Below, piece by piece: positions 8,138 through 17,938 of a DNA stretch of 64,000 bases (position 1 is its first letter; each line of letters opens with the position of its first letter). Location of the stretch: positions 1,302,001-1,366,000 of the forward strand of contig NZ_JABFHO010000001.1 of assembly GCF_013404085.1 (NCBI RefSeq), given 5' to 3'. The notes under the pieces were generated by a model. It did no database searches. It saw only the letters and a program-made list of their open reading frames with translations, and was not told where the DNA came from. Origin of the DNA: Winogradskyella helgolandensis (GTDB taxonomy: Bacteria; Bacteroidota; Bacteroidia; Flavobacteriales; Flavobacteriaceae). The position numbers and the translations under genes are program-made.

Positions 8138-8836
8138 ATGAAAAGTTGTCTTTTATTTTTACTAGTATTGATTGGGTTTTTTGGGTTTTCCCAAGGCAAT
8201 AATAACAATGACACCGAACTCTATGAGAACTATAGAGAAGATCAGTTCTATGCTTCTGTTACCTATAACTTACTTAATAACAAACCGAGTGGTATTTCTC
8301 AAACAGGTTTTTCTTCGGGTTTCCACTTTGGCTTTATTAGAGATATGCCTATTAATAAAAAGCGTAATGTAGCAATTGGTTTAGGTATGGGTATTTCTAC
8401 AAATTCCTACAATCAAAAAAACGTATTGATTGAAGATATTGATAATTCGATTTACTTTACTAAAATCGATGAGGGTGATTATAATGTATCAAAAAATAAA
8501 TTTACGACTTATCTTATTGAGGTTCCTTTAGAAATTAGATGGAGAACGTCTAATGCAAGTGATTATAATTTTTGGCGCATTTATACCGGATTTAAAATGG
8601 GCTATTTGCTTTATAATTCCTCAAAATTTAGGAGTGAAGTTACTGATGTGAAACTTTCTAATATTGATAGTTTTAATAAGCTTCAATATGGTTTAACCTT
8701 GAGTGCTGGTTATGGTACTTGGAATTTTCATGTGTATTATGGTTTAAATTCAATCTTTGACGAGTCAGTAACGTTTGAAGATGAAAGTATAGACATGAAA
8801 TCCTTAAAAATAGGATTGATGTTCTACATTCTATAA
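8138..8836 (+). CDS. PorT-like outer-membrane beta-barrel protein
   Basis: A 232-residue protein with a signal peptide (MKSCLLFLLVLIGFFGFSQG). The mature sequence has alternating aromatic/hydrophobic strands (FYASVTYNL, SSGFHFGFIRDM, VAIGLGMGISTN, FTTYLIEVPLEIRWRT, FWRIYTGFKMGYLLYN, LQYGLTLSAGYGTWNFHVYYGL, SLKIGLMFYIL) typical of an eight-stranded porin-like barrel. The TYLIEVPLEIRWRT strand is characteristic of the PorT family. Bona fide PorT belongs to the type IX secretion system, but this could be a paralogue. It follows the exb operon and overlaps the convergent PAP2-like gene by 6 bp. Confidence 0.75.
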   Translation: MKSCLLFLLVLIGFFGFSQGNNNNDTELYENYREDQFYASVTYNLLNNKPSGISQTGFSSGFHFGFIRDMPINKKRNVAIGLGMGISTNSYNQKNVLIEDIDNSIYFTKIDEGDYNVSKNKFTTYLIEVPLEIRWRTSNASDYNFWRIYTGFKMGYLLYNSSKFRSEVTDVKLSNIDSFNKLQYGLTLSAGYGTWNFHVYYGLNSIFDESVTFEDESIDMKSLKIGLMFYIL

Positions 8837-9442
8837 CCAATAATTAAGAAGAATAAACTGCGGTACTAATCCTGTAAATACTCCTAAAACTAATTCTTGA
8901 GAAGTATGTGCTTTTAGATGCAATCGTGAAGTTGCAATTGCTCCAAGAATAACCATCATTAGTGCAATTGTACCGTTGATATTTATATGATAGTGCATAC
9001 TTATTGCAACAGCAAACATAAAAAAACCAGAAGCTGCTATCATATGAATACTTGCTTTTACTTTAAATACAGCCAGAATAAAACATGTTAAGGTAGAAAA
9101 TAGTATACCTAAGAAGAAGAAATATAATTCTATAATTTCATCAGGTGTTAGCACGCGTAATAGAATCAATACAATTATAATACAATTAATAAAAAGTGGT
9201 ATCAAGCGTTCTTGAGTACTCTTTAGGTAAATTGAATTAACCTTATTAATTGTTTTGAGCAGAAAGAAAAGAAGAATGGGCAAGATGATAGTTAGAATAA
9301 CAATCGAAAATATTTTTGCATTTCTTACAGGTTCAGGAATATAACGTGGAGTTTTAGAAAAATAAAAAAGTATACCCAATAATGGCATTATTAAGGGGTG
9401 AAAAACAAACGATATACCTTTTAAAATAAATTCTTTCATCAA
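8831..9442 (-). CDS. PAP2-like integral membrane protein
   Basis: A 203-residue polytopic membrane protein with about six helices. Degenerate forms of the three PAP2 phosphatase motifs can be recognised: KSTQERLIPL (K-x6-RP-like) near 74, ASIHM near 130 in place of PSGH, and SRLHLKAHTSQELVLG near 172 (SR-x5-H-x3-D with the final Asp replaced). The His of the third motif is kept, while the canonical SGH is altered. It may be a divergent lipid phosphatase or a non-catalytic relative. It lies 7 bp after rpoN on the same strand, probably co-transcribed, and overlaps the end of the opposing barrel gene. Confidence 0.7.
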   Translation of the reverse strand: MMKEFILKGISFVFHPLIMPLLGILFYFSKTPRYIPEPVRNAKIFSIVILTIILPILLFFLLKTINKVNSIYLKSTQERLIPLFINCIIIVLILLRVLTPDEIIELYFFFLGILFSTLTCFILAVFKVKASIHMIAASGFFMFAVAISMHYHININGTIALMMVILGAIATSRLHLKAHTSQELVLGVFTGLVPQFILLNYWL

Positions 9443-9449
9443 GGCCTAC

Positions 9450-10916
9450 TTAAAGTTCTTTCCTTAAACGTGCCACAGGAATATCTAATTGCTCTCTGTA
9501 TTTAGCTACGGTACGTCTCGCAATTGGATAGCCTTTTTCTTTTAATATTTTAGAAAGCGCTTCATCGGTTAAAGGTTTCTTTTTGCTTTCTTCTTCAATA
9601 ACGGTTTCTAATATTTTTTTGATTTCTCTTGTTGAAACCTCTTCACCTTGATCGTTAGTCATAGATTCAGAGAAGAATTCTTTAATCAATTTTGTACCGT
9701 AAGGGGTATCTACATATTTACTATTTGCCACACGAGAAATGGTAGAAACATCCATTTCAATTTCGTCTGCAATATCCTTTAAAATCATTGGTCTTAAATT
9801 ACGCTCATCACCACTTAAGAAGTATTCTTTTTGGTAATGCATAATAGAACTCATAGTTACAAATAAAGTCTGCTGACGTTGTCTAACAGCTTCTATAAAC
9901 CATTTTGCAGCATCTAACTTTTGCTTTATAAACATTACTGCATCCTTTTGAGATTTAGACTTTTCCTTAGTCTCTTTATAGCCTTTCAGCATGTTGTTGT
10001 ATTCACGAGAGACGTGTAATTCTGGTGCATTTCTACCGTTGAGTGTTAACTCTAATTCACCATCTACAATCTTTATCGCAAAATCGGGTACAATATGTTC
10101 TACAATCCTGTTGTTACCAGCATAAGAACCACCAGGTTTAGGGTTCAGTCTCTCAATTTCCTCTATAGCATCTTTTAATTGTTCCTCGTCAATGTTGAAT
10201 TTTTGCATTAATTTTTTATAATGCTTCTTTGTAAATTGTTCAAAGGCATTATCTATAATAGTAGTTGCCATTTCAACATCTGGATGCTGTTCTTTTCTAT
10301 GTAATTGAATACTTAAGCATTCTTGTAGATTACGCGCTCCAACACCTGCGGGATCTAATTGATGTACAATTTGTAACACCTTTTCAACTTCCTCTTCGGT
10401 TGTATACACATTTTGTGTAAACGCTAAATCGTCTGTTATGTCAGAAAGTGAACGACGTATATAACCACTTTCATCAACGCTACCAACTAAGAAATACGCG
10501 ATTTCTTCTTCTTGGTCTGATAAACGAAAGGTGTTTAGTTGATTAATCAAATGCTGCGTAAAAGACGTTCCGGCGGCATATGGTACAGATTTATCTTCGT
10601 CATCAGCGCTATAATTATTGGCTTGTGTTCGGTATTCTGGTATTTCGTCGTCGCTTAGATATTCATCAATATTAATATCATCAGCTTCAATGGTTTCATT
10701 GTCGTCGTAATTCTCTTCAGAATTATCGAATTCATCAAAATTGTCGTCAGACTCATCTGATTCTTTTCCGGTATCTAAGGCAGGGTTTTCTTCTAATTCT
10801 TGCTTTAAACGTTGTTCAAAGGCCTGAGTAGGCAGCTGAATCAACTTCATAAGCTGAATCTGCTGTGGTGAAAGCTTTTGTGAGAGCTTAAATGATAAAA
10901 ACTGCTTTAAAGACAT
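9450..10916 (-). CDS. rpoN: RNA polymerase sigma-54 factor
   Basis: A 488-residue sigma-54 factor, which recognises -24/-12 promoters and needs ATP-dependent enhancer-binding activators. The N-terminal Gln/Leu-rich activator region (LSFKLSQKLSPQQIQLMKLIQLP, ELEENPAL) is followed by a strongly acidic linker (about 50-105). A core-binding domain comes next. The helix-turn-helix is at about 390-415 (DVSTISRVANSKYVDTPYGTKLIKEFFS), and the RpoN box ARRTVAKYREQL sits near the C-terminus (about 467-478). Length is normal. It is transcribed together with the downstream PAP2-like gene. Confidence 0.96.
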   Translation of the reverse strand: MSLKQFLSFKLSQKLSPQQIQLMKLIQLPTQAFEQRLKQELEENPALDTGKESDESDDNFDEFDNSEENYDDNETIEADDINIDEYLSDDEIPEYRTQANNYSADDEDKSVPYAAGTSFTQHLINQLNTFRLSDQEEEIAYFLVGSVDESGYIRRSLSDITDDLAFTQNVYTTEEEVEKVLQIVHQLDPAGVGARNLQECLSIQLHRKEQHPDVEMATTIIDNAFEQFTKKHYKKLMQKFNIDEEQLKDAIEEIERLNPKPGGSYAGNNRIVEHIVPDFAIKIVDGELELTLNGRNAPELHVSREYNNMLKGYKETKEKSKSQKDAVMFIKQKLDAAKWFIEAVRQRQQTLFVTMSSIMHYQKEYFLSGDERNLRPMILKDIADEIEMDVSTISRVANSKYVDTPYGTKLIKEFFSESMTNDQGEEVSTREIKKILETVIEEESKKKPLTDEALSKILKEKGYPIARRTVAKYREQLDIPVARLRKEL

Positions 10917-10942
10917 AAATTTTTAGTTGATTATAAATGTAA

Positions 10943-10983
10943 TAAAAAATACCTGATAGGTTTTAAAAATCTATCAGGTATAT
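10943..10983 (-). terminator. Rho-independent terminator of asnS
   Basis: The inverted repeat TACCTGATAG / CTATCAGGTA has an 11-nt AT-rich loop and a T run on the minus strand. It lies 14-50 bp after the asnS stop and separates it from rpoN. Confidence 0.85.
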
Positions 10984-10996
10984 TATTATATGTCAA

Positions 10997-12430
10997 TTAA
11001 AACTCTGCATTTTGTGGTGTTCTAGGATAAGGAATGACATCTCTAATATTTCCCATACCTGTAGCAAACATAACTAAACGCTCAAAACCTAAACCAAAAC
11101 CAGAGTGAACAGCGGTTCCGTATTTACGTAAATCTAAATACCACCATAATTCTTCTTCAGAAATATCTAAGGCTTTCATCTTTTCTTTTAAAACATCTAA
11201 ACGTTCTTCACGTTGCGATCCTCCAACCATTTCACCAATTCCTGGGAAAAGAATATCCATGGCTCTTACAGTTTTTCCATCTTCATTTAAGCGCATATAG
11301 AATGCTTTAATGTTTGCTGGATAGTCAAACAATATGACAGGACATTTAAAATGTTTTTCAACTAAGAAACGTTCGTGTTCAGATTGTAGGTCTGCTCCCC
11401 ATTCTTCTATAATATAGTTGAATTTCTTCTTTTTGTTTGGCTTAGAATTTTTTAGAATATCAATAGCTTCCGTATAGCTAACACGTTTAAAATTGTTATC
11501 TACTACAAACTTAATTTTTTCAATTAAGCTCATATCGCTACGTTCTGCTTGTGGTTTCGTTTTTTCTTCGTCTAAAAGACGCTTTTCTAAAAATTCTAAG
11601 TCTTCTTTGTTTTTGTCTAGAATATAGCTTAAAACAGATTTCATAAAATCTTCTGCTAAATCCATATTACCAGCCAAATCCATAAAAGCAACTTCTGGCT
11701 CTATCATCCAAAATTCAGATAAATGACGAGACGTATTTGAGTTTTCTGCTCTAAATGTTGGTCCAAACGTATAAACCTTACCTAAAGACATGGCGTAAGT
11801 TTCAGCTTCAAGCTGACCAGAAACGGTTAAATTTGTTTCTTTTCCGAAGAAATCTTCTTTATAGTTAACCGAACCATCCTCATTTAATGGTGGGTTTTTT
11901 GAATCTAAATTTGAAACTCTAAATGTTTCACCAGCACCTTCTGCATCACTTCCGGTTATAATTGGAGTATGCATATAGTTGAAACCATTCTCGTTAAAAT
12001 ATTTGTGAACGGCAAATGATAATGATGAACGCAAACGCATCACAGCACTAAATGTATTTGTTCTAGTACGTAAATGTGCATTTTCTCTTAAGAATTCAAA
12101 AGAGTGTTTTTTAGGTTGAATAGGGTAGGTTTCTGGATCAGAATCACCTAAAACCTCTAAAGATTTTACAACAATTTCAACGGATTGTCCTTTTCCTTGG
12201 CTTTCTACCAATTCTCCAGTAACATGTATTGCTGCTCCTGTAGTGACACGCTTTAAAAGGGCTTCGTCAAAATTTTCAAAATCAACAACACATTGAATAT
12301 TATTAATGGTAGAACCATCATTTAAGGCAATAAATCGGTTAGCCCTAAAAGTTCTTACCCAACCTTTAATTGAAACATCTTGTAAGGTGACATCTTGAGA
12401 TAATAATTGTGCGACAGTTTTTGAAGTCAT
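10997..12430 (-). CDS. asnS: Asparagine--tRNA ligase
   Basis: A 477-residue class IIb aminoacyl-tRNA synthetase that charges tRNA-Asn. The N-terminal OB-fold anticodon-binding domain (about 15-110, VSIKGWVRTFR...FIALNDGS) precedes the catalytic core. Visible motifs are the motif 2 region FRAENSNTSRHLSEFWMIEPE (near 225) and motif 3 GFGLGFERLVMFATGMGNIRDVIPYPR near the C-terminus. Length is normal. The gene is monocistronic or cotranscribed with the RND exporter upstream (34 bp gap), and a terminator follows. Confidence 0.96.
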   Translation of the reverse strand: MTSKTVAQLLSQDVTLQDVSIKGWVRTFRANRFIALNDGSTINNIQCVVDFENFDEALLKRVTTGAAIHVTGELVESQGKGQSVEIVVKSLEVLGDSDPETYPIQPKKHSFEFLRENAHLRTRTNTFSAVMRLRSSLSFAVHKYFNENGFNYMHTPIITGSDAEGAGETFRVSNLDSKNPPLNEDGSVNYKEDFFGKETNLTVSGQLEAETYAMSLGKVYTFGPTFRAENSNTSRHLSEFWMIEPEVAFMDLAGNMDLAEDFMKSVLSYILDKNKEDLEFLEKRLLDEEKTKPQAERSDMSLIEKIKFVVDNNFKRVSYTEAIDILKNSKPNKKKKFNYIIEEWGADLQSEHERFLVEKHFKCPVILFDYPANIKAFYMRLNEDGKTVRAMDILFPGIGEMVGGSQREERLDVLKEKMKALDISEEELWWYLDLRKYGTAVHSGFGLGFERLVMFATGMGNIRDVIPYPRTPQNAEF

Positions 12431-12464
12431 TTTATAAATAATTTTTGAATGCTAAAATATGTTG

Positions 12465-14873
12465 TTAATCTTTTTGTTCTTTATGCTCTTCTTCAGTATC
12501 CTCAGAATCAATAATATTAATAGAAGGCTTTCTTAACACTTCCTTATTGGCAATATTTCGCTCTAAAGATAATAATAGCGAAGGTAATAACAGTAAGTTA
12601 GAAAGCATAGCAAATAATAAAGTTATAGATACTAAAGCTCCTAAAGCTACCGTGCCACCAAAACTAGAAATGGTAAATACAGAGAATCCAAAGAATAATA
12701 CAATGGAGGTGTAAATCATACTAACTCCTGTTTCTCTAAGTGCTGCGTAAACAGATTTTCTAATTTTCCAATTGTTGGCTTGTAATTCTTGTCTATATTT
12801 TGCCAAAAAGTGAATGGTGTCATCCACAGAAATACCAAAAGCGATACTAAACACCAAAATAGTTGAAGGTTTTATGGGTACTCCAACATAACCCATGATA
12901 CCTGCAGTCACTAAAAGCGGCAATAGGTTTGGTATAAGCGAAACAACGATCATTCTAAACGAACGGAACAAATACGCCATGAATAAGGCAATGAGGATTA
13001 TGGCAAGTGTTAATGAAATTGCTAAGTTTTTAACTAGGTATTTTGTTCCTTTTTGAAAAACTAAAGCTTTACCTGTAATGATAACGTTGTAACGTTCTTT
13101 AGGGAATAACTTGTCTACTTCATTTTGAAGATCTTCTTGGATACGCTCCATTTTATCCGTACCAATATCCTTCATAAAGGTTGTAATACGGGCATATTGC
13201 CCAGTACTATCTACGAAATCACTAAGCATGTCCCCATCGGTTGAAGAATTTTTAGCATACGATAAGATGAAACTATTTTCTTGACTTGTGGGTAATTGAT
13301 AATATTTAGGATTGCCGTTGTAATAGGCTTGTTTGCTGTATTTTACTAAGCTTACTACCGAAATTGGGCGTGATAATTCTGGGATATCTTCAATGAATTC
13401 TTCAAGCTCATCCATACGTTTTAAAGTCGCTAATCTCATAACTCCTTTTTTACGTTTCGTATCTATCATAATTTCTAATGGCATAATACCATTAAACTCA
13501 GATTCAAAAAACCGAATATCACTAAAAAATTCAGTGTCTTGAGGCATATCTTCTATAAGACTACCAGAGATTTTAATCTGATAAATTCCTATAATACTAG
13601 CAACTATTAAAATCAGCGTTGTAATGTAAATGGTAATTTTTTTGTTTTTTACCATGTTCACCATCCAATCTACAAAAGCACCAATCCAGCGTTTATTTAA
13701 ATGTTCTAAATGGCGTTCTTTTGGGTAAGGTAAGAACGTATACATTATTGGAATAATGAGTAAACACAATATGAAAATGGCTAAAATACTTAAGGATGCG
13801 ACAATACCAAACTCTTTAAGTAATGTGCTTTCTGTAAAGATGAAAGTAGCAAAGCCAGAAGCCGTTGTCACATTAGTCATTAAAGTGGCATTACCAACCT
13901 TGGTAATTACACGCTGTAACGATTTTACTTTATTACCATGAGATTTTACTTCTTGTTGAAATTTATTGATTAAGAAAATACAATTCGGAATTCCAATGAC
14001 AATTATTAGAGGAGGAATTAATGCGGTAAGAACCGTAATTTCGTAACCGAGTAAACCTAAAATCCCAAACGTCCACATCACTCCAATACATACGACGAGA
14101 AGTGAAATAAAAGTCGCTGTAAACGATCTAAAGAATAAGAAGAAAATTAATGAAGTAACGAATAGCGCTCCAACAATAAAAATGGGGATTTCATCTATAA
14201 TACTCTGTGAGCTTAAGGTTCGGATATAAGGCATTCCAGAAACCCTAACGTCTAAACCTGTTTGGGATTCAAACGCATCAATTTTTACTTGAAGATTATT
14301 TAATATAAAGGCTTTCCGTGCAGGCGTATTTATAATATCTTTCTTTAAGTAAAGTGCCGTTCTAATCGTTTTAGTCTCCTTGTTAAATAAGAAATTATCG
14401 TAAAATGGATATTGCTCAAAAAGTTGTTTTTGAAGTTCATTTACTTCTTCAATACTCGATATAGAATCCTTTATAAAAGGTTCTAAATCAAACTTTATTT
14501 TTTCAGTATTTTTAACTAGTTTTTTAAGGTCTTTAATGGATAAAACGGCTTCAACTTCATCATAACCTTTAAAAGAATCGGCAAGTGCATTCCATGCATT
14601 TAATTGTTTTACTGAGAACAACGTAGAATCTTTAACTCCTAAAACGACAAGATTACCCTCTTCGCCGAAAATCTCTAAAAATTCGTTGTAAATAAGATTT
14701 ACTTCGTGGTCATCTGGTAATAAATTAGCTTCGGTAGATGAAAAACGCATGTGTTTCCATTGAGAGCTAAAAAATATAGTCGCCAAAATAATGGCGATGA
14801 GCATAACGATTTTATTACGAAGAATAAGCCTTGCAATAGAATCCCAAAATCCTGTGGTAAAAAGTTTAAACAT
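12465..14873 (-). CDS. RND/MMPL superfamily exporter with sterol-sensing-like domains
   Basis: An 802-residue inner-membrane transporter with two similar halves. Each half has one N-terminal helix, a large periplasmic domain and a bundle of about five helices. The halves begin at ILRNKIVMLIAIILATIFF and KNKKITIYITTLILIVASI. Conserved RND/SSD features include ALIPPLIIVIGIPNCIFLINKF in the first bundle and STILVFSIAFGISVDDTIHFLAKYR in the second, the latter with the paired Asp residues used for proton coupling. The length matches proton-driven lipid or hopanoid-type RND exporters rather than tripartite drug pumps (about 1000 residues). The substrate is unknown. It lies upstream of asnS on the same strand. 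Confidence 0.88.
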   Translation of the reverse strand: MFKLFTTGFWDSIARLILRNKIVMLIAIILATIFFSSQWKHMRFSSTEANLLPDDHEVNLIYNEFLEIFGEEGNLVVLGVKDSTLFSVKQLNAWNALADSFKGYDEVEAVLSIKDLKKLVKNTEKIKFDLEPFIKDSISSIEEVNELQKQLFEQYPFYDNFLFNKETKTIRTALYLKKDIINTPARKAFILNNLQVKIDAFESQTGLDVRVSGMPYIRTLSSQSIIDEIPIFIVGALFVTSLIFFLFFRSFTATFISLLVVCIGVMWTFGILGLLGYEITVLTALIPPLIIVIGIPNCIFLINKFQQEVKSHGNKVKSLQRVITKVGNATLMTNVTTASGFATFIFTESTLLKEFGIVASLSILAIFILCLLIIPIMYTFLPYPKERHLEHLNKRWIGAFVDWMVNMVKNKKITIYITTLILIVASIIGIYQIKISGSLIEDMPQDTEFFSDIRFFESEFNGIMPLEIMIDTKRKKGVMRLATLKRMDELEEFIEDIPELSRPISVVSLVKYSKQAYYNGNPKYYQLPTSQENSFILSYAKNSSTDGDMLSDFVDSTGQYARITTFMKDIGTDKMERIQEDLQNEVDKLFPKERYNVIITGKALVFQKGTKYLVKNLAISLTLAIILIALFMAYLFRSFRMIVVSLIPNLLPLLVTAGIMGYVGVPIKPSTILVFSIAFGISVDDTIHFLAKYRQELQANNWKIRKSVYAALRETGVSMIYTSIVLFFGFSVFTISSFGGTVALGALVSITLLFAMLSNLLLLPSLLLSLERNIANKEVLRKPSINIIDSEDTEEEHKEQKD

Positions 14874-15041
14874 GCTTTAGTAACTTCCTCAGAGTAAGCT
14901 CATAAGGTATTAATTGAAATTGTTAATAATTCCTGAAACAATCCTCTCAAGATTATTAATCTCGATGACTGACAAAAATAAGCGGTAAAGGTAGAAAAAA
15001 CCTAAGGATTTGTAGGTTAATTAACAGTAATATAATTTATG

Positions 15042-16322
15042 TTATAGTGAAATATTAAAGGTAAACTTAAAGGCCATGTTATCCTCTAATTTAGGTAAGT
15101 GATAACCACCATAACGATAGGCAAAACTAAGTCCAAAACCAAAGAGTAATTTATTGATTTCAAATCCAGATTCTGAATAGAGTTTATTGAGTGTATTAAA
15201 TTGAATGCCTTGGTGTCTGCTTATGTTGCTCATATCTCCAATTGCATAACGCGATATTAATACCAATTGTGGTTTAAAACGATTCGTAATCTTAAAAGGT
15301 TTTAAGGTGTGTTTTAATTGTAATGTTGAAAATCGGTCGCTAAAAAACTCATTAAAATACATGGTTTCAAAACTATTTAAGCCAGCCACTGAAAAACGCT
15401 GTAAAATGGTTTCTTTTGTAATATTATTGGGATAGGCGTGATATAAGTGGGTAATTGGAGTGTTTCCGCCTGCAATTCCTGCCACGAGTGTAAGCCTTGT
15501 AATAGCGTCATTTTTATGTTGGAATTGTTGAATAGTTCTAAAATCTAGTTTTGAAAAACTGAAATCACTACCTAAAATAGATTTGAAAGCTTGCGTATAT
15601 TGAAGCGTAAATTTTGGAAACCCGTCTTTAGCCTCTTCTAACTTACCATTTATGTTTGAGAACTCACTAAAAGGACTCCACTGTAAACTCACTTTAGAGG
15701 TGCTTAAATCATAACTAGAGTAGATGTCGTTATGGATTAAAAAGTTGTAATAGTAGGTTGGATCTATTTTTGAAATTGCGAATTGCGTTTCTGAAAGTAA
15801 GTGGTTAGAGAATTTATGCTGTAGTGATACTGATTTTGTAATGTGTCTGTGAAACAAATCAATATTTAGTAATCGCGGTTCAAAAAAGGTAAAAAAACGC
15901 TTATCAGTTAAAAATTTTGAACTTCCTGTTTCTTGTAAATCATCAATATAGGCAAGATTAATCCATGTATCTGAGGCTTCATTAACCCTAAAGCCACCAC
16001 CAATTTTATATTTAAGTGCTTTATCCTTAAAACCATAAACCAAATATCCATCGATACGGTAACGTTCTGAAAATCGATCATTTGTTATACCTCCTAATCC
16101 ACTTCGTATACCTTCGTACTGATTGAATTTAATAAGATACTTTAGATCGATATTAAAGTAATTAAAAGCCAGAAATCCGTTTCCAAAGTTTTTTAAGAAT
16201 TCTGTTTTTTTAATGGAATCTTGCGCTGTTTTTGTAGAATCTTTTTTACTTAAACGGGCTTGCTGTGCATAGCTGTAAGATGCAAGCGTTAGAAGTAAAA
16301 CGACAAACAGGTGCTTTCGCAT
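15042..16322 (-). CDS. DUF5686-like outer-membrane beta-barrel protein (barrel only)
   Basis: A 426-residue exported protein with signal peptide MRKHLFVVLLLTLASYSYAQQ. Repeated beta-strand segments such as FLAFNYFNIDLKYLIKFNQY, YRIDGYLVYGFKDKALKYKIGGGF, FSVAGLNSFETMYFNEF and LLFGFGLSFAYRYGGY resemble the C-terminal barrel of DUF5686 family proteins. Those are usually about 800 residues with an N-terminal carboxypeptidase-like domain, which this protein lacks. There is no identified cargo. It lies 76 bp downstream of frr on the same strand, beyond a terminator. Confidence 0.72.
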   Translation of the reverse strand: MRKHLFVVLLLTLASYSYAQQARLSKKDSTKTAQDSIKKTEFLKNFGNGFLAFNYFNIDLKYLIKFNQYEGIRSGLGGITNDRFSERYRIDGYLVYGFKDKALKYKIGGGFRVNEASDTWINLAYIDDLQETGSSKFLTDKRFFTFFEPRLLNIDLFHRHITKSVSLQHKFSNHLLSETQFAISKIDPTYYYNFLIHNDIYSSYDLSTSKVSLQWSPFSEFSNINGKLEEAKDGFPKFTLQYTQAFKSILGSDFSFSKLDFRTIQQFQHKNDAITRLTLVAGIAGGNTPITHLYHAYPNNITKETILQRFSVAGLNSFETMYFNEFFSDRFSTLQLKHTLKPFKITNRFKPQLVLISRYAIGDMSNISRHQGIQFNTLNKLYSESGFEINKLLFGFGLSFAYRYGGYHLPKLEDNMAFKFTFNISL

Positions 16323-16346
16323 TTAGAATATTTAAATTGTGATATT

Positions 16347-16380
16347 AAAAAAAACATCCCAAACGTGTTGGGATGTTATA
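16347..16380 (-). terminator. Rho-independent terminator of pyrH-frr
   Basis: On the minus strand, AACATCCCA and TGGGATGTT form a stem with a short loop followed by eight T residues, about 20 bp after the frr stop. Confidence 0.9.
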
Positions 16381-16398
16381 TTTTTGAAAGTGTTTGGA

Positions 16399-16953
16399 TT
16401 ACACTGTCATTATTTCTTTTTCTTTAATGTCTAAAGTTTCGTCAATTTTCTTAACGTAGGTATCGGTAAGTTTTTGAATATCTGCCTCAGCATTTTTTTG
16501 TAAATCTTCAGATACATCCGAATCTTTAATCTCGTGATTAGCATCTTTACGTGCGTTTCTAATCCCAATTTTGGCATCTTCAGCTTCTGATTTCGCCTGT
16601 TTTGCTAAATCGCGTCGACGCTCTTCAGTTAATGGTGGAACATTTATAATAATAAGATCACCATTGTTCATAGGATTAAAACCAAGATTAGCAATCATAA
16701 TTCCACGTTCAATTTCCTGAAGCATATTTTTTTCCCATGGTTGAACTGTTATTGTTCTTCCGTCTGGTGTATTTACATTTGCTACTTGACTCAAAGGTGT
16801 TTGAGAGCCGTAATAATCTACCATTACGCTGCCTAACATTGCAGGACTAGCTTTACCAGCTCTAATATTTGTAAATTGCTTAGCTAAATGCTTTAATGCA
16901 GCATCCATAGCTTCTTTTGTAGTATCGATTATAAATTTAATGTCTTCGTCCAT
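16399..16953 (-). CDS. frr: Ribosome recycling factor
   Basis: A 184-residue protein that, with EF-G, splits the post-termination ribosome. The family's conserved features are present in order: FTNIRAGKASPAMLGSVMVDYYGSQTPLSQVANV (about 27-60), TITVQPWEKNMLQEIERGI (about 67-85), INVPPLTEERRRDLAKQAK (about 103-121) and the final coiled helix with the NARKDAN motif. Length is normal (about 185). It lies 45 bp after pyrH, the usual pyrH-frr pairing. Confidence 0.97.
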   Translation of the reverse strand: MDEDIKFIIDTTKEAMDAALKHLAKQFTNIRAGKASPAMLGSVMVDYYGSQTPLSQVANVNTPDGRTITVQPWEKNMLQEIERGIMIANLGFNPMNNGDLIIINVPPLTEERRRDLAKQAKSEAEDAKIGIRNARKDANHEIKDSDVSEDLQKNAEADIQKLTDTYVKKIDETLDIKEKEIMTV

Positions 16954-16998
16954 TGTGTTAACGTTTTAATTGAGAGTTATCAAAGTTTAAGCCAAAGT

Positions 16999-17706
16999 TT
17001 AAACATTGACTTCGGTTCCTATATTTTCTCCAGAAACTACTTTTAATAAGTTTCCTTTTTTATTCATATCAAAAACAATAATTGGCAATTCATTTTCTTG
17101 ACTTAAAGTGAATGCAGTTGTATCCATTACCTTCAACCCTTTAAGCAATACATCTTTAAAAGAAATCTGATCAAACTTAACAGCTGTACTATCTTTTTCA
17201 GGATCTGCAGAATAAATTCCATCTACGCGTGTCCCTTTTAAGATCACATCTGCTTCTATTTCTATCGCACGTAATACGGCTGCAGAATCAGTTGTGAAAT
17301 AGGGATTTCCTGTACCACCACCAAAAATTACAACACGACCTTTGTTTAAATGACTCATTGCTTTTCGTCTTATAAACGGTTCTGCAACTTCATTAATTTT
17401 GATAGCAGTCTGTAAACGTGTTTTAATACCAGCATCTTCTAGTGCATTTTGTAAGGCTAAACCGTTTATTACCGTTGCTAGCATTCCCATATGGTCTCCT
17501 TGTACACGATCCATACCATGCATGGCTCCAGCAACGCCTCTAAAAATGTTTCCACCACCAATAACTATAGCAACTTCTACACCTAATTCCGTTATTTCTT
17601 TAATATCCTTAGCGTATTCTGAAAGTCGTTCTGGATCTATACCATATTGACGATCTCCCATTAAGGCTTCTCCAGATAATTTGAGTAGTATTCTTTTGTA
17701 TTTCAT
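16999..17706 (-). CDS. pyrH: UMP kinase
   Basis: A 235-residue kinase of the amino-acid kinase fold that phosphorylates UMP to UDP. Signatures: [14 protein letters not shown] (4-17), [13 protein letters not shown] (about 44-56), [21 protein letters not shown] (about 65-85), [22 protein letters not shown] (about 128-149) and [17 protein letters not shown] (about 156-172). Length is normal. It is encoded with frr, and lies downstream of tsf beyond a terminator. Confidence 0.97.
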   Translation of the reverse strand: MKYKRILLKLSGEALMGDRQYGIDPERLSEYAKDIKEITELGVEVAIVIGGGNIFRGVAGAMHGMDRVQGDHMGMLATVINGLALQNALEDAGIKTRLQTAIKINEVAEPFIRRKAMSHLNKGRVVIFGGGTGNPYFTTDSAAVLRAIEIEADVILKGTRVDGIYSADPEKDSTAVKFDQISFKDVLLKGLKVMDTTAFTLSQENELPIIVFDMNKKGNLLKVVSGENIGTEVNV

Positions 17707-17860
17707 TAGATAATTTCTATTGTAATATTATGGTTTAAAGTGCTTCGATATTAAATATAAAATTTGATTTTTATACTTTATATGGATTCAATTCATTAGA
17801 GGTATTAAAAGTTGAGCAAAGCTACGTAATTATTAGCTTCTGTAAAAGTGAAAAAATTGC

Positions 17861-17902
17861 TAAAAAAAAAAGTCATTATCCAAAATATGGACAATGACTT
17901 TT
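17861..17902 (-). terminator. Rho-independent terminator of tsf
   Basis: On the minus strand, the stem AGTCATTGTCC / GGATAATGACT (one G-T wobble) has a 7-nt loop and a run of ten T residues, 37 bp after the tsf stop. Confidence 0.92.
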
Positions 17903-17938
17903 AAAGCTATGTAGATTTCTGTTTTTGCAGAAACTTAA

